62,066 nt of DNA from Roseateles toxinivorans (GCF_004362525.1 NZ_SNXS01000018.1:1-62066); one strand, 5' to 3'; shown: positions 1-9,699, counted from the first letter of the stretch. The notes: generated from the letters alone by a model not told the origin. Program-made: numbers and translations.

Positions 1-91
1 CAAACTCCTGCGCATCGCTTTCGCCGTCTGGACTTCAAAGAGCAGTTTTGATCCTCAACGCCTTCGCGGGGCTTGCGCTGCTCCATAGAAT
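1..91. other. Left edge, no gene recognised
   Basis: The 91 bases before the stop codon of the first gene show no convincing open frame, hairpin or repeat. They lie downstream of the minus-strand MocR-type gene. Confidence 0.5.
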
Positions 92-1531
92 CTACGAACC
101 CGAAACCACCCTTGCCAGCGCTGCACGGGCCCCCGCCAGCGCCTGCAACCGCTCCCGCAGATAGTCCGCCAGTCGCGGCTGCTGGCTGAACACGACGTTG
201 AAGCGCAGATGCGTGCTGGCCTGCGCACTGGCCGAGAAGGTGGCGCCACGGGCCAGCAGGATCTGGTTGCGGTAGGCGTCCTGCACCAGCAGGTCCAGAT
301 CCATACCCACGGGCACCTCGCCCCATAGGAACAGGCCGCCCTCGCCGGGATGGTCGAGTCGGACGCCGGCTGCGCTGAGCTGGCGGGCGCTGACATTGCG
401 CGCGCTCAGCAGCTTGGCATTGAGCCGCTCCAGATGCTTGCGCCAGCGGCCGGCCATCAGCACCTCCAGCAGCACGTACTCGTTCAGCGCCGGCGTCGTC
501 AGCACCGAGTAGATCTTGGCCCGCAGCAGCGTTTTGAGCAGGGCCGGGTCGGCGGCCATATAGCCGATACGCAGGGCCGGACTCAGCGCCTTGCAGAAGC
601 TGGAGTAGTAGATCACCCGGTCCAGGCCCGACAGGGCCGCCAGCCGTGTCGCGTGACCGGGGTGGAAGTGGCCCTGCACATCGTCTTCGGCGATCAGAAA
701 GCCATGCTGGTGGGCCAGCATCAGCACCTTGTGCAGATTGGCCGGGCTGCTGCTCCAGCCGGTGGGGTTGTGCAGCACAGGCTGGATGAAGAGCAGGCGG
801 GGCCGGTGCTCGCGGCAGGCGGCTTCGAGACCTTCGAGATCCAGGCCGTCCGGGCGGCGCTTGATCGCGATGATGCGCAGGCCGTCCTGGCGCAGGCGGT
901 CGAACATCAGGAAGTAACCCGGGTCTTCGACCAGCACCGTGTCACCGGGTTGCAAAAAGGCGCGGCAGATCAGGTCGATGGCGTGCGTCCCGCCATAGGT
1001 GGTGAGGATGCGGCCGGCGTCAACCGCGATGCCGACGCCCCGCAGCATCAGCGCCAGACGTTCGCGCAGCTCCGGCAGGCCCTGAGGCGGACAGCGCGTG
1101 GCCATGCCGGCGGTGCTGCGGGCGAGGCCACGCTGCACGGCGGCCGCGGGCACGGCGTCTTCCAGCCAGGCGGGGGGCAGGGCACCGCTGCTGGCCAGCA
1201 GCATGCCGGCGCGCTGGTCGTTGGCCTGCTGGGCCAGCCAGATGCCCTCCTGCTCCTCTCCGGCCTCCAGCGCCACCGCATCGGGCACGGCGCCGCGCGA
1301 TTCGCAGACGAAGAAACCGGCCGTGCCGCGCGAGTCGATCAGGCCGGCGGCGACGAGGCGGTCATAGGCCGCCACCACGGTGTTGGGGCTGACAGCAAGC
1401 TGGGCGGCCAGCTGGCGTATCGACGGCAGCCGCGCGCCGGCGGGCAGTCGGCCCGCGACGATCAACTCGCGCAGGCGTGCCTCGATCTGGTCGGCAAGGG
1501 CCGTGGATGAGGAGCGGTCTAGGGCAAACAC
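92..1531 (-). CDS. MocR-type PLP-dependent transcriptional regulator (GntR HTH + aminotransferase fold)
   Basis: A 479-residue chimeric regulator. Residues about 11-75 form a GntR-type winged helix (LPSIRQLAAQLAVSPNTVV) and the rest is a fold-type I aminotransferase domain. Visible PLP-site motifs are HNPTG near 254-258 and SSFCK ending at about Lys314, the expected Schiff-base lysine. MocR proteins usually sense PLP or an amino-group ligand and act on a nearby gene. Start is GTG. It lies 9 bases downstream of a LysE-type exporter on the same strand, so the two are probably co-transcribed and the exporter is a plausible target. The ligand cannot be told from sequence; PdxR, GabR and TauR all share this layout. 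Confidence 0.9.
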   Translation of the reverse strand: MFALDRSSSTALADQIEARLRELIVAGRLPAGARLPSIRQLAAQLAVSPNTVVAAYDRLVAAGLIDSRGTAGFFVCESRGAVPDAVALEAGEEQEGIWLAQQANDQRAGMLLASSGALPPAWLEDAVPAAAVQRGLARSTAGMATRCPPQGLPELRERLALMLRGVGIAVDAGRILTTYGGTHAIDLICRAFLQPGDTVLVEDPGYFLMFDRLRQDGLRIIAIKRRPDGLDLEGLEAACREHRPRLLFIQPVLHNPTGWSSSPANLHKVLMLAHQHGFLIAEDDVQGHFHPGHATRLAALSGLDRVIYYSSFCKALSPALRIGYMAADPALLKTLLRAKIYSVLTTPALNEYVLLEVLMAGRWRKHLERLNAKLLSARNVSARQLSAAGVRLDHPGEGGLFLWGEVPVGMDLDLLVQDAYRNQILLARGATFSASAQASTHLRFNVVFSQQPRLADYLRERLQALAGARAALARVVSGS

Positions 1532-1540
1532 CGGATCAGC

Positions 1541-2125
1541 TTAGCGCAGAAACATCAAGGCCAGCAGCACCAGCGCGGCGCCCATGGCGAGGTTGAATAT
1601 GCGCTGCTTGCGCGGGTCGGTCAGCAGCCGGCGTATCGCCACGCCGAACAGCGCCCACATCGAAATGCAGGGAAAGCCCACCATCAGGCTGACCACGGCC
1701 ACCAGCAGTGCGCCCGGCACCGGTTCCATGCCCGGCGGCATGAACACCGAGGCAATGGTGATGGCACGCACCCAGCTCTTCGGATTGATGGCCTGGAACA
1801 GCGCGCCCTGCAGATAGGTGGCCGGGCGCGGCGCCCGGGCCTCGCCGATGCGGGCGCCGCTGAGCTGCCAGGCCAGGAAGATCAGGTACAGCGCGCCGGC
1901 CACACGGAGCACGCTGTGTGCCATCGGATAGGCGGCGAACACGCTGCCCAGGCCCAGGCAGGTGAGCAGGGTCTGCACGAACACGCCGCTGCTGATGCCC
2001 AGGATCTGCGGCAAGGCGCCGCGGTAGCCGAAGTTGGCACCCGAGGCGGTGAGCATCATATTGTTGGGGCCGGGCGTGCCGGACATCACCATGCAGTAGG
2101 TCATCAGGGGCAGCAATTCGGTCAT
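1541..2125 (-). CDS. LysE/RhtB family amino-acid exporter
   Basis: A 194-residue inner-membrane protein. The N-terminal motif SGTPGPNNMM is the hallmark of the LysE/RhtB translocator family, and hydrophobic segments fill the rest of the chain. I chose the ATG at 2125 because the family signature begins a few residues after it; an in-frame start at 2188 would add a non-conserved, Arg/Pro-rich extension. It is immediately upstream of the MocR-type regulator on the same strand, a common arrangement in which the regulator controls the exporter. The exported substrate is unknown. Confidence 0.88.
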   Translation of the reverse strand: MTELLPLMTYCMVMSGTPGPNNMMLTASGANFGYRGALPQILGISSGVFVQTLLTCLGLGSVFAAYPMAHSVLRVAGALYLIFLAWQLSGARIGEARAPRPATYLQGALFQAINPKSWVRAITIASVFMPPGMEPVPGALLVAVVSLMVGFPCISMWALFGVAIRRLLTDPRKQRIFNLAMGAALVLLALMFLR

Positions 2126-2310
2126 CACGGCGGGCTCCAGGGGGATGGCAGCCGAGCGTACGGGCCGCCGCTCCGGGCGCAAAGACACAGACCCGGCCGC
2201 TCGGCGCTGCGCTGTATCAGCGAGGCGATGACTACAGCGATATTAGGTGTTTGCATTCTGCCGGCGCTGGACTATCGTTTTCGCTGCTTTGCTGGCCAAG
2301 AGGGGACGAT

Positions 2311-3114
2311 ATGAAGCTCTTGAATCGGGTTCGCGGCGCGGCGCTGGCCGCTTCTGTCATGGTCTGCGGTGCGCCGATGGCTGCCACGGTCGATCTGGGC
2401 ACCACGACGATGGGCTCGGTCACCGGCCTGTTCGGCTTCAGCAATCTGTCACCGGGCACGCTGGCATCCCAGGCCGGTGTCGTCGAGCTGGTCAACGGGC
2501 CCATGGGTATTGGCGGGTTCAAGGCCTACAGCCGCCTCTATCTGAGCTTCGACCTGAGCGGTGTGACCGACCCGGTCACCGGCGCCACGCTGAGGTTGCG
2601 CAACGGCACCTACACCTCGAAAGGGCCGAGCACCACCTTCCCGTTCACGGTCCTGACCCATGTCTCGGAGCTGTTCAACGTCTTTGATGTCAGCACCTCC
2701 TACGCGGCGCTGCAGTCACCGTTCATCAATGCCTGCGCCTGCTTTCCGCCGACCCCCAATGTGGCTGGTCTGGCCGCCTTTGCCGATCTGGGCACGGGCA
2801 GTGTCTATGGCGGCTATACGGCGACCTTGGCGAATGTCGGCGTCGATGTGGACATCGTGCTGTCGGCACAGGCCATCGCGGACATCAATGCCGCCAGCGG
2901 CGGGGGCTTCACGGTGGGCATTGCCTTCGCGGGAGTCGAGTTCAACGGCTTTGGTGGCCAGCTCGGCGCGCCCCTGGTGCAGCAGACCATAGACCTGGTG
3001 CAGGACAACACCAAGCAGCGCCTGATACTGACCACCACGCCGGTGCCCGAGCCGGCCAGCGCGGTGCTGCTGCTGGCGGGCCTGGGGCTGCTCAGGTGGG
3101 CGCGTCGCCGCTGA
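2311..3114 (+). CDS. PEP-CTERM sorted exported protein of unknown function
   Basis: A 267-residue secreted protein. A signal peptide (MKLLNRVRGAALAASVMVCG, cleavage near APMAA) is followed by a beta-rich region without a recognised enzyme motif. The last 26 residues are a textbook PEP-CTERM signal: VPEP, a short hydrophobic helix, then RWARRR. Such proteins are processed by exosortase and exported to the surface or exopolysaccharide; no exosortase lies in this window. The ATG at 2311 follows a GAGGGGAC ribosome binding site. The 3' end overlaps the convergent cueR gene by 23 bases. Confidence 0.85.
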   Translation: MKLLNRVRGAALAASVMVCGAPMAATVDLGTTTMGSVTGLFGFSNLSPGTLASQAGVVELVNGPMGIGGFKAYSRLYLSFDLSGVTDPVTGATLRLRNGTYTSKGPSTTFPFTVLTHVSELFNVFDVSTSYAALQSPFINACACFPPTPNVAGLAAFADLGTGSVYGGYTATLANVGVDVDIVLSAQAIADINAASGGGFTVGIAFAGVEFNGFGGQLGAPLVQQTIDLVQDNTKQRLILTTTPVPEPASAVLLLAGLGLLRWARRR

Positions 3115-3517
3115 GATCCGGCCGTCCCGACAGCTGATCGAGGATCGGGCAGTCGGGCCTCTCGTCGCCATGGCAGCAGTGCGCCAGATGGGCCAGCGTG
3201 GCCTTCATCGCCAGCAGCTCCTGGATCTTCTGCTCCAGCTCCTTGATATGGGCCTGGGCCAGCGCCTTGACCTGGCGGCTGGGGCGCTTGCGGTCCTGCC
3301 ACAGGCCGACCAGCTCGCCGATCTGGGCGATCGAGAAGCCGAGGTCGCGGGCCTGGCGTATGAAACGAAGCACATGCACCTCGGCCGGCGTGAACAGCCG
3401 GTAGCCGGACTCGCTGCGCGTCGGGCCCGGCAGCAGGCCGACCTGCTCGTAGTGGCGGATCATCTTGGCCGACACGCCCGAGGCCTTGGATGCCGCGCCT
3501 ATGGTGATGGCTTGCAT
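3092..3517 (-). CDS. cueR: CueR, copper-responsive MerR-family regulator
   Basis: A 141-residue MerR-family activator. The N-terminal helix-turn-helix (ITIGAASKASGVSAKMIRHY) is followed by a dimerisation helix and a metal loop with Cys115 and Cys123 separated by seven residues (CHGDERPDC), the spacing typical of Cu(I)-sensing CueR. The ATG at 3517 follows GAGGAGCG and sits 10 bases after the copA stop, so it is the second gene of a copA-cueR operon. A CueR-type operator upstream of copA would make the operon autoregulated. The 3' end overlaps the convergent PEP-CTERM gene. Confidence 0.93.
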   Translation of the reverse strand: MQAITIGAASKASGVSAKMIRHYEQVGLLPGPTRSESGYRLFTPAEVHVLRFIRQARDLGFSIAQIGELVGLWQDRKRPSRQVKALAQAHIKELEQKIQELLAMKATLAHLAHCCHGDERPDCPILDQLSGRPDLSGDAPT

Positions 3518-3527
3518 GCTTCGCTCC

Positions 3528-5774
3528 TCAATCGCTGTTGTCTGATTCGGGCTTCCAGCGCTTGAGCAGCAGCGCATTGCTGACCACGCTGACGCTGCTG
3601 AAGGCCATCGCCGCGCCGGCGATCACCGGGCTCAGCAGGCCCAGGGCGGCCAGCGGTATGCCCACCACGTTGTAGGCAAAGGCCCAGAACAGGTTCTGCT
3701 TGATCTTGGCGTAGGTGCGGCGCGAGACGTGGATGGCCTCGGCCACCAGGCGCGGGTCGCCGCGCATCAGCGTGATGGCGGCGGTTTCCATCGCCACATC
3801 GGTGCCGCTGGCCATGGCGATGCCCACATCGGCGGCGGCCAGGGCCGGCGCGTCATTGATGCCGTCACCCACCATGGCCACCACCTGGCCCTGCGCGCGC
3901 AGCGCCTGCACGGCGGCGGCCTTGTCGGCCGGCAGGACCGGGGCGTGCACCGTCTGTATGCCCAGCTGACGGGCCACGGCGCTGGCCGCGCCGAGGTTGT
4001 CGCCGCTCAACATCACCGTGGCAATGCCCAGCGCATGCAGACGGGCCACGGCCTTGGCGGCGCTGGGCTTGAGGGTGTCGCCAAAGGCGAGCAGGCCGAG
4101 GATGGACTGGCCACCGGCGGCCTGCTCGATCAGCCAGGAGACGCTTTGACCCTGTTCCTGCAGCCGCCCGGCGGCCTCGGCCAGCGCTGCGGCAGGTGTG
4201 GCGTGCAGCTCCTGCGCCAATCGGTCGCTGCCCAGGCTCAGCAGGCGGCCGTCGACCCGCCCCTGCAGTCCGCGGCCGGGCAGGGCTTGCAGATCCTGGG
4301 CCTCGGGGGCCTGCAGGCCATCGGCCTGGGCGCGTGTGGTCACGGCGCGGGCGAGCGGGTGTTCGCTCTGGCGCTGCAGCGCGGCGGCCAGGGTCAGCAG
4401 CTCGCGCTCGCTGGTGCCGTCGGCCGCCTGCAGATGGCTCAAGCGCGGATGGCCCTCGGTCAGGGTGCCGGTCTTGTCGAAGGCGACCGTTGTCACGCCG
4501 TGGGCCAGCTCCAGCGCCTGGGCGTCCTTGATCAGGATGCCGTGGCTGGCGGCCACGCCGGTGCCCACCATGATGGCCGTCGGTGTGGCCAGGCCCAGTG
4601 CACAGGGGCAGGCGATCACCAGCACCGAGACGGCATTGACCAGGGCCTGCTCCCAGTCGCCGTTGTAGAAGATCCAGCCCAGCAGCGTCAGCAGGGCCAG
4701 GCCCAGCACCACGGGCACGAAGATGGCGCTGACGCGGTCGACGATGCGCTGTATCGGCGCCTTGGCCGCCTGGGCCGACTCGACCAGCCGGATGATGCGG
4801 CCCAGCGTCGTCTCGGCACCAATGGCCAGGGTCTTGACCAGCAGCGCGCCTTCGCCGTTCAACGCACCGCCGCTGACCCGGGCGCCGACCTCCTTGGCCA
4901 CCGGCAGGCTCTCTCCGGTGATCAGGGCCTCGTCCACATGGCTGCGGCCCTCCAGCACCTGGCCATCGACGGCAATGCGTTCGCCCGGGCGCACCACGAC
5001 CTGGTCGCCGATGCGCACCTGGGCGATGGGCAGGTCCAGTTCCTGCCCGTCGCGGCGCACCCGGGCGGTGCTGGGGCGCAGCGCATTCAGCGCGCGCAGC
5101 GCGGCGGTGGTCTGGCGCTTGGCGCGGGCCTCCAGCCATTTGCCCAGCAGCACCAGGGTGATCACGGCGGCCGAGGCCTCGAAGTAGAGATGCATCATGC
5201 CGTGCCCGGCATGGCGCAGCAGCAGGTAGATCGACAGGCCATAGGCTGCCGAGGTGCCCAGCGCGACCAGCAGGTCCATATTGCCGGCCCCGGCGCGCGC
5301 TGCCTTGAATCCGGCGATATAGAAGCGCGCGCCGAGCCAGAACTGCACGGGCGTGGCCAGGGCCAGCTGCCACCAGCCGCCGAGCATCCATTCGATGCCC
5401 AGAGGGGCCAGCAGCATCGGCAGCATCAGCGGCAGGGTCAGCGCGCCGGCCAGTGCAACATGCCACCATTCGGGCAGGTGCAACGCGTCATCGGCTGGCG
5501 CTTCGCTGCCCTCGACCGCGGGCGCGCTGTCCTGGTAGACGCTGGCCTCATAGCCGGCCTTGGCAATGGCCGCCGTCAGCGCATCGAGAGCCACCTCGGG
5601 CCCGGCCTGCACAGTGGCCCTTTCGGTCGCCAAATTGACGCTGGCCGCGGCCACGCCGGGCACCTTGAGCAGGGCCTTTTCCACCCGCAGCACGCAGGAG
5701 GCACAGGTCATGCCGCCGATCTGCAGCTGGATGTCGGGCGCATGGGTGAGGGCGTTGGCAAGTGCGGTGCTCAT
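3528..5774 (-). CDS. copA: CopA, Cu(I)-exporting P1B-type ATPase
   Basis: A 748-residue inner-membrane ATPase that pumps Cu(I) out of the cytoplasm. It has one N-terminal heavy-metal-associated domain (GMTCASC, Cys24 and Cys27), the membrane CPC motif (Cys389-Pro-Cys391), the phosphorylation motif DKTGT (Asp433) and the GDGINDAP hinge motif near the C-terminus. Length matches the family with a single HMA domain. It is the first gene of the operon with cueR. The upstream region has a strong CueR box. The CPC motif indicates a monovalent copper or silver substrate. Confidence 0.96.
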   Translation of the reverse strand: MSTALANALTHAPDIQLQIGGMTCASCVLRVEKALLKVPGVAAASVNLATERATVQAGPEVALDALTAAIAKAGYEASVYQDSAPAVEGSEAPADDALHLPEWWHVALAGALTLPLMLPMLLAPLGIEWMLGGWWQLALATPVQFWLGARFYIAGFKAARAGAGNMDLLVALGTSAAYGLSIYLLLRHAGHGMMHLYFEASAAVITLVLLGKWLEARAKRQTTAALRALNALRPSTARVRRDGQELDLPIAQVRIGDQVVVRPGERIAVDGQVLEGRSHVDEALITGESLPVAKEVGARVSGGALNGEGALLVKTLAIGAETTLGRIIRLVESAQAAKAPIQRIVDRVSAIFVPVVLGLALLTLLGWIFYNGDWEQALVNAVSVLVIACPCALGLATPTAIMVGTGVAASHGILIKDAQALELAHGVTTVAFDKTGTLTEGHPRLSHLQAADGTSERELLTLAAALQRQSEHPLARAVTTRAQADGLQAPEAQDLQALPGRGLQGRVDGRLLSLGSDRLAQELHATPAAALAEAAGRLQEQGQSVSWLIEQAAGGQSILGLLAFGDTLKPSAAKAVARLHALGIATVMLSGDNLGAASAVARQLGIQTVHAPVLPADKAAAVQALRAQGQVVAMVGDGINDAPALAAADVGIAMASGTDVAMETAAITLMRGDPRLVAEAIHVSRRTYAKIKQNLFWAFAYNVVGIPLAALGLLSPVIAGAAMAFSSVSVVSNALLLKRWKPESDNSD

Positions 5775-5810
5775 GGGGACCTCGGGGAAGTGATCGGTTC
5801 GGTGATCGTG

Positions 5811-5837
5811 AAGCTTGCCATCATGGGAGGGTCAAGC
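5811..5837 (-). promoter_or_regulatory. CueR operator/promoter of copA-cueR
   Basis: Read on the minus strand this is GCTTGACC, CTCCCATGATGGCAAGCTT. The -35 hexamer TTGACC (5835-5830) is followed by the GC-rich dyad around CCATGATGG expected of CueR sites. The -35 to -10 spacing is about 19 bases, with CACGAT as -10, the overlong spacer typical of MerR-activated promoters. It lies 37-63 bases upstream of the copA ATG. Confidence 0.85.
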
Positions 5838-5886
5838 GGCGCTGGCGATTGGCATCACCGGCTGTGTGGGCATCCTGCGCGAGCTC

Positions 5887-5917
5887 TTGACCTTAACCGC
5901 ATGTCAAACTCGACGCT
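5887..5917 (+). promoter_or_regulatory. Possible second, degenerate CueR-type promoter for the HMA-protein gene
   Basis: TTGACC (5887-5892), a 19-base spacer and a weak -10 (GACGCT) precede the small HMA gene. About 10 of 19 spacer positions match the copA box, including ATG and CAA in register. The dyad is poor, so CueR control here is only a guess. Confidence 0.35.
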
Positions 5918-5946
5918 TGAGGCTTGTCAAACCCTCGGAGCCTCCG

Positions 5947-6147
5947 ATGATTGCATTTCAAATCAAGGACCTGCGCTGTGGGCATTGCGCCAGCAAGACC
6001 AACCGCGCTCTGCGCGATGCCGATCCGCAGGCCCGCGTGTACTTCGATGTGCCCGCGCTGCGGGTCGAGATCGACGCTGGCTATGCCGACACCGCCGAGC
6101 TGAGCGAGGCCATCACCGCGGCGGGTTACACGCCGGTGCCGGTCTGA
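5947..6147 (+). CDS. Small heavy-metal-associated (CopZ-like) protein
   Basis: A 66-residue single HMA domain, likely a cytoplasmic copper chaperone or buffer. The metal site is CGHC (RCGHCASK) instead of the usual MxCxxC, and the fold pattern (FQIKDLRC, then VEIDAGYAD, then AITAAGYTPVPV) matches HMA domains. The ATG at 5947 is used because longer in-frame starts add residues not seen in the family. It is divergent from copA-cueR, and a weak CueR-like promoter lies 30-60 bases upstream. The partner is probably CopA, by context. Confidence 0.85.
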   Translation: MIAFQIKDLRCGHCASKTNRALRDADPQARVYFDVPALRVEIDAGYADTAELSEAITAAGYTPVPV

Positions 6148-6304
6148 GCATCGACGCCCCAACTCGGTGCGGATCAGATATTCTCGTTGGCATGCTGCAG
6201 GGGTCTCGATCAGGCCCTGGCGGCATGGCCGAGCGAAGGCTGGGGCTTGCGCATGAATGGTGCGTCCGCGGCCCGGCACCCATCACGATCAAGGAGACAA
6301 CCAG

Positions 6305-7420
6305 ATGCTGATAGGCGTACCCAAGGAAATCAAGAACCACGAATACCGCGTCGGCATGACGCCGGGCTCGGTGCGGGAGGCGGTGACCCATGGCCATGAG
6401 GTGCTGGTGCAGACCGTGGCAGGTGCCGGCATCGGTGCCAGCGATGCCGACTACCGCGCCGCCGGCGCGCGCATTGCAGATACCGCCGCCGAGGTCTGGG
6501 CGCAGGCGCAGATGATCGTCAAGGTCAAGGAGCCGCAGGCGGTGGAGCGGGCCCAGCTGCGCGCCGGCCAGACCCTGTTCACCTACCTTCACCTGGCCCC
6601 GGACCCGGAGCAGACCAAGGACCTGGTGGCCAGCGGCGCCACCTGCATTGCCTACGAGACCGTCACCGCGGCCAATGGCGGCCTGCCGCTGCTGGCGCCG
6701 ATGTCCGAGGTGGCAGGCCGTATGTCGATACAGGCCGGGGCCTCCTGCCTGGAGCGCTCCAAGGGCGGGCGCGGCCTGCTGCTGGGTGGCGTGCCGGGCG
6801 TGGAGGCCGGCAAGGTGCTGATACTGGGCGGCGGCGTGGTCGGCAGCAATGCCGCGATCATGGCCATAGGCCTGGGCGCCCAGGTGGTCGTCATCGACCG
6901 CTCGGTCGATGTGCTGCGCCGCCTGGTGGCGCAGTTCGGCACGAGCATTCAGACGGCGGTGTCCACCCGCGACAGTATCGAGCGCCATCTGGCCGACAGC
7001 GATCTGGTCATCGGCGGCGTGCTGATTCCGGGCGCCTCGGCGCCCAAGCTGGTCAGCAAGGCGATGCTCAAGCTGATGCGGCCCGGCGCGGTGATCGTCG
7101 ATGTGGCCATAGACCAGGGCGGCTGCTTCGAGACCTCGCGGGCCACCACGCACGCCGAGCCGACCTACGAGGTCGATGGCATCGTCCACTACTGCGTGGC
7201 CAATATGCCCGGCGGCGTGCCGCGCACCTCGACGATGGCCCTGAACAATGTCACTCTGCCCTTCATCCTGGAGCTGGCCAACAAGGGCGCGCGCCAGGCC
7301 CTGCTGGACAACCTGCATCTGCGCGCCGGCCTGAATGTGGCCGGTGGCAAGGTGACGAATGCCGAGGTGGCCCATGCCTTGGGCTATGAGGCGGTTGATC
7401 CGCTGACCTGGTTGAAGTAG
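6305..7420 (+). CDS. ald: Alanine dehydrogenase
   Basis: A 371-residue NAD-dependent enzyme that interconverts L-alanine and pyruvate plus ammonia. The N-terminus [17 protein letters not shown] and the Rossmann motif [10 protein letters not shown] are characteristic of Ald, and the length is typical. AAGGAG lies 9 bases before the ATG. The TAG stop at 7418 is provided by the first arm of a palindromic REP-like repeat, so the repeat abuts or defines the 3' end. Upstream (6148-6304) I see no clear regulator site. About a quarter of the isoleucine codons are ATA, notable for such GC-rich DNA. Confidence 0.94.
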   Translation: MLIGVPKEIKNHEYRVGMTPGSVREAVTHGHEVLVQTVAGAGIGASDADYRAAGARIADTAAEVWAQAQMIVKVKEPQAVERAQLRAGQTLFTYLHLAPDPEQTKDLVASGATCIAYETVTAANGGLPLLAPMSEVAGRMSIQAGASCLERSKGGRGLLLGGVPGVEAGKVLILGGGVVGSNAAIMAIGLGAQVVVIDRSVDVLRRLVAQFGTSIQTAVSTRDSIERHLADSDLVIGGVLIPGASAPKLVSKAMLKLMRPGAVIVDVAIDQGGCFETSRATTHAEPTYEVDGIVHYCVANMPGGVPRTSTMALNNVTLPFILELANKGARQALLDNLHLRAGLNVAGGKVTNAEVAHALGYEAVDPLTWLK

Positions 7421-7475
7421 CCCGGATGGAATCCGGGGCACGGCGGCGTGGCCCCCGGATTTCATCCGGGCTACG
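7417..7475. repeat. REP-like palindromic element, copy 1
   Basis: Inverted arms GTAGCCCGGATG-AATCCGGGG and CCCCGGAT-CATCCGGGCTAC flank a short loop. The same arms occur at 39125-39192. It sits between ald and purU, and its first TAG is the ald stop codon. The form resembles RAYT-associated REP sequences; no RAYT transposase is in the window. Confidence 0.85.
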
Positions 7476-7514
7476 CGGGCTTGTAGGATGCGTGCAGGAA
7501 CTCCCTTGCCCAAA

Positions 7515-8384
7515 ATGACCACCAAGCCCCGCTTCATCCTCAAACTCAGCTGCCCCGACCAGGCGGGCATCGTCCATGCCGTCAGCGCCTATCTCCTTGA
7601 GCGCGGCGGCAACATCATCACCTCGGCCCAGCATGGCGACCCGGACCACCAGCGTTTCTTCATGCGCATCGAGTTCGAATGTGCCGATGCGTCGCAGGAC
7701 GCGGCCAGCCTGAAGCAGGGTTTCGAGTCACTGGCCGCGCGGCTGCAGATGGACTGGACCCTGGTCGCCAAGGAAGCCAAGGCGCGGGTGGTGATCATGG
7801 TGTCCAAGCTGGGCCACTGCCTCAACGATCTGCTGTTCCGCTGGCAGACCGGGCACCTGCCGGTGGAGATCGTGGCCATCATCTCCAACCACCGCGACTT
7901 CTACCAGCTCGCCGCCTCGCACAATATTCCCTTCCACCACCTGCCGCTGCTGAACAGCACGGCCGAGCAGAAGGCGGCCCAGGAGGCCAAGGTGCGGGAG
8001 GTGCTCACCGAGCAGCAGGTGGACCTGGTGGTGCTGGCGCGATACATGCAAGTGCTGTCCCAGGAGCTGTGTCAGTTCCTGGCCGGCCGGGCGATCAATA
8101 TCCACCACTCCTTCCTGCCCAGCTTCAAGGGGGCCAAGCCCTACCACCAGGCCCATGAGCGGGGCGTCAAACTGATCGGCGCCACGGCCCACTACGTGAC
8201 CTCTGACCTCGACGAGGGCCCCATCATCGAGCAGGAGGTGGCCCGCATCGACCACAGCATGGCGCCCGAGCAGCTGGTCTCCATAGGCCGCGACACCGAG
8301 TGCGTGACCCTGGCTCGGGCGATCCAGTGGCATGCCGAGCACCGGGTGCTGATGAACGGCAAAAGGACCGTGGTCTTTCGTTGA
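7515..8384 (+). CDS. purU: Formyltetrahydrofolate deformylase
   Basis: A 289-residue cytoplasmic hydrolase that splits 10-formyl-THF into THF and formate, balancing one-carbon pools and purine synthesis. An N-terminal ACT-like domain (LKLSCPDQAGIVHAVSAYL) precedes the formyltransferase-fold domain with the catalytic segment INIHHSFLPSFKGAKPYHQA, which carries the expected Asn/His pair, and the TAHYVTSDLDEGPII motif. I chose the ATG at 7515 because the ACT domain begins soon after; an ATG at 7488 is also possible. The stop overlaps the tatD start (TGATG), suggesting translational coupling. Confidence 0.94.
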   Translation: MTTKPRFILKLSCPDQAGIVHAVSAYLLERGGNIITSAQHGDPDHQRFFMRIEFECADASQDAASLKQGFESLAARLQMDWTLVAKEAKARVVIMVSKLGHCLNDLLFRWQTGHLPVEIVAIISNHRDFYQLAASHNIPFHHLPLLNSTAEQKAAQEAKVREVLTEQQVDLVVLARYMQVLSQELCQFLAGRAINIHHSFLPSFKGAKPYHQAHERGVKLIGATAHYVTSDLDEGPIIEQEVARIDHSMAPEQLVSIGRDTECVTLARAIQWHAEHRVLMNGKRTVVFR

Positions 8385-9196
8385 TGTTCACCGACAGCCA
8401 CGTTCACCTCGACGCGCCGGAGTTCGATGCCGACCGCGACGAGGTGGTGCGGCGTGCCGTGCAGGCCGGCGTGACGCAGATGGTGATTCCGGCCGTGGAG
8501 CGCAGCAACTTCGACACCGTGCGCGAGCTGGCCCACCGCCATGGCCTGAGCTATGCGCTGGGCATACATCCGCTGTACACCGGCCGCGCGACCGATGACG
8601 ATCTGGTGCAGCTGGAGGCGGCCCTGCTGGCACATCGCCATGACCCGCGGCTGGTGGCCGTCGGCGAGATCGGCCTCGACTACTTCGTGCCGGGCCTGGA
8701 CCCCGGCCGCCAGGAGCGCTTCTACGCGACGCAACTGCAGCTGGCCAAGCGCTTTGAGCTGCCGGTGATCCTGCATGTGCGGCGCAGCGCCGATCAGCTG
8801 CTCAAGCATCTGCGGCGCATCAAGGTGACCGGCGGCATTGCCCATGCGTTCAATGGCAGCGATCAGCAGGCCCAGGCCTTTGTCGAGCTGGGCTTCAAGC
8901 TGGGCTTTGGGGGCACCCTGACCTTCGAGCGCTCGCTGCAGATCCGCCGCTTGGCCAAAGACCTGCTCGAGACGGCCCTGGTGCTGGAGACCGATGCGCC
9001 CGACATCCCGCCGCACTGGCTCTATAAAACCGCCGAGCAGCGCGCTGCAGGTGAGGGCAGCCGCAACGAGCCGGCCGAGCTGCCGCGCATAGGTCAGCAG
9101 CTCGCCGAGCTGCGCGGCTGGAGCCTGGCTCAGACCGCTGCCATCACCAGCGCCAATGTGCAGGCGGCGCTGCCGAGGCTGGCGGCCCTGGCTTGA
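8384..9196 (+). CDS. tatD: TatD family metal-dependent DNase
   Basis: A 270-residue TIM-barrel hydrolase. Metal ligands are visible in FTDSHVHLD at the N-terminus, GEIGLDY, PVILHVR and VLETDAPD, in the expected order. TatD proteins are 3'-5' exonucleases and DNA-repair nucleases. The ATG overlaps the purU stop by one base and the stop overlaps the next gene in the same TGATG manner, so purU, tatD and the glycosylase gene form a coupled operon. Confidence 0.92.
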   Translation: MFTDSHVHLDAPEFDADRDEVVRRAVQAGVTQMVIPAVERSNFDTVRELAHRHGLSYALGIHPLYTGRATDDDLVQLEAALLAHRHDPRLVAVGEIGLDYFVPGLDPGRQERFYATQLQLAKRFELPVILHVRRSADQLLKHLRRIKVTGGIAHAFNGSDQQAQAFVELGFKLGFGGTLTFERSLQIRRLAKDLLETALVLETDAPDIPPHWLYKTAEQRAAGEGSRNEPAELPRIGQQLAELRGWSLAQTAAITSANVQAALPRLAALA

Positions 9197-9699
9197 TGAA
9201 CGAGGTGACCCTGCAGCAAGGCCTGGCCCCGGTCGCCGGCCCGGACACCCGGCTGCTGGTGCTGGGCAGCTTTCCCGGCGTGGCCTCGCTCCAGGCGCAG
9301 CAGTATTACGGCCATCCGCGCAACCACTTCTGGCGCCTGATGGGCGAAGTGCTGGGTGAGCCGCTGTACGAGTTGCCCTATGCCGAGCGCCTGGCCACGC
9401 TGCATCGGCACCGGGTGGGTCTGTGGGACGTGATCACCCGGGCTCAACGCGAGGGCAGCCTGGACAGCAGCATCCGCGCCCATATCGGCAGCGATCTGCT
9501 GAATTTGCTGACCGAGCTGCCGGCCGTGACGACGCTGGCCTTCAACGGTGGCACCGCCGCGCGCATAGGCCTCAAGCAGCTGGGCAACGAGGCCGGGCGC
9601 TACCGCATCGTCGCCTTGCCCTCCAGCAGCCCCGCCTATACCCTGGCCTATGAGCACAAGCGCACGGCCTGGCTGGCCTTGCGGGCCGCCGTGACCTGA
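9196..9699 (+). CDS. DNA-deoxyinosine glycosylase (UDG superfamily, HDG-like)
   Basis: A 167-residue base-excision repair enzyme of the uracil-DNA glycosylase superfamily. The motif GSFPGVASLQAQQYYGHP followed by RNHFW is that of the hypoxanthine-DNA glycosylase family (family 6), supported by GLWDVI, FNGG and LPSSSPA downstream. It would remove deaminated bases such as hypoxanthine. The ATG overlaps the tatD stop. A mismatch-specific MUG-like role is possible but the YYGHPRNHFW motif favours HDG. Confidence 0.85.
   Translation: MNEVTLQQGLAPVAGPDTRLLVLGSFPGVASLQAQQYYGHPRNHFWRLMGEVLGEPLYELPYAERLATLHRHRVGLWDVITRAQREGSLDSSIRAHIGSDLLNLLTELPAVTTLAFNGGTAARIGLKQLGNEAGRYRIVALPSSSPAYTLAYEHKRTAWLALRAAVT

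Noticed and set aside
6148-6304. Possible riboswitch or Lrp site upstream of ald
   Set aside because: I looked for glycine-riboswitch-like tandem structure and a clear Lrp dyad and found neither; the region is left unassigned.
3729-6311. Very long plus-strand open frame opposite copA
   Set aside because: It is antisense to a complete, motif-rich copA gene, has His/Gln/Gly-rich low-complexity translation and no family pattern; GC-rich codon use opens such antisense frames.
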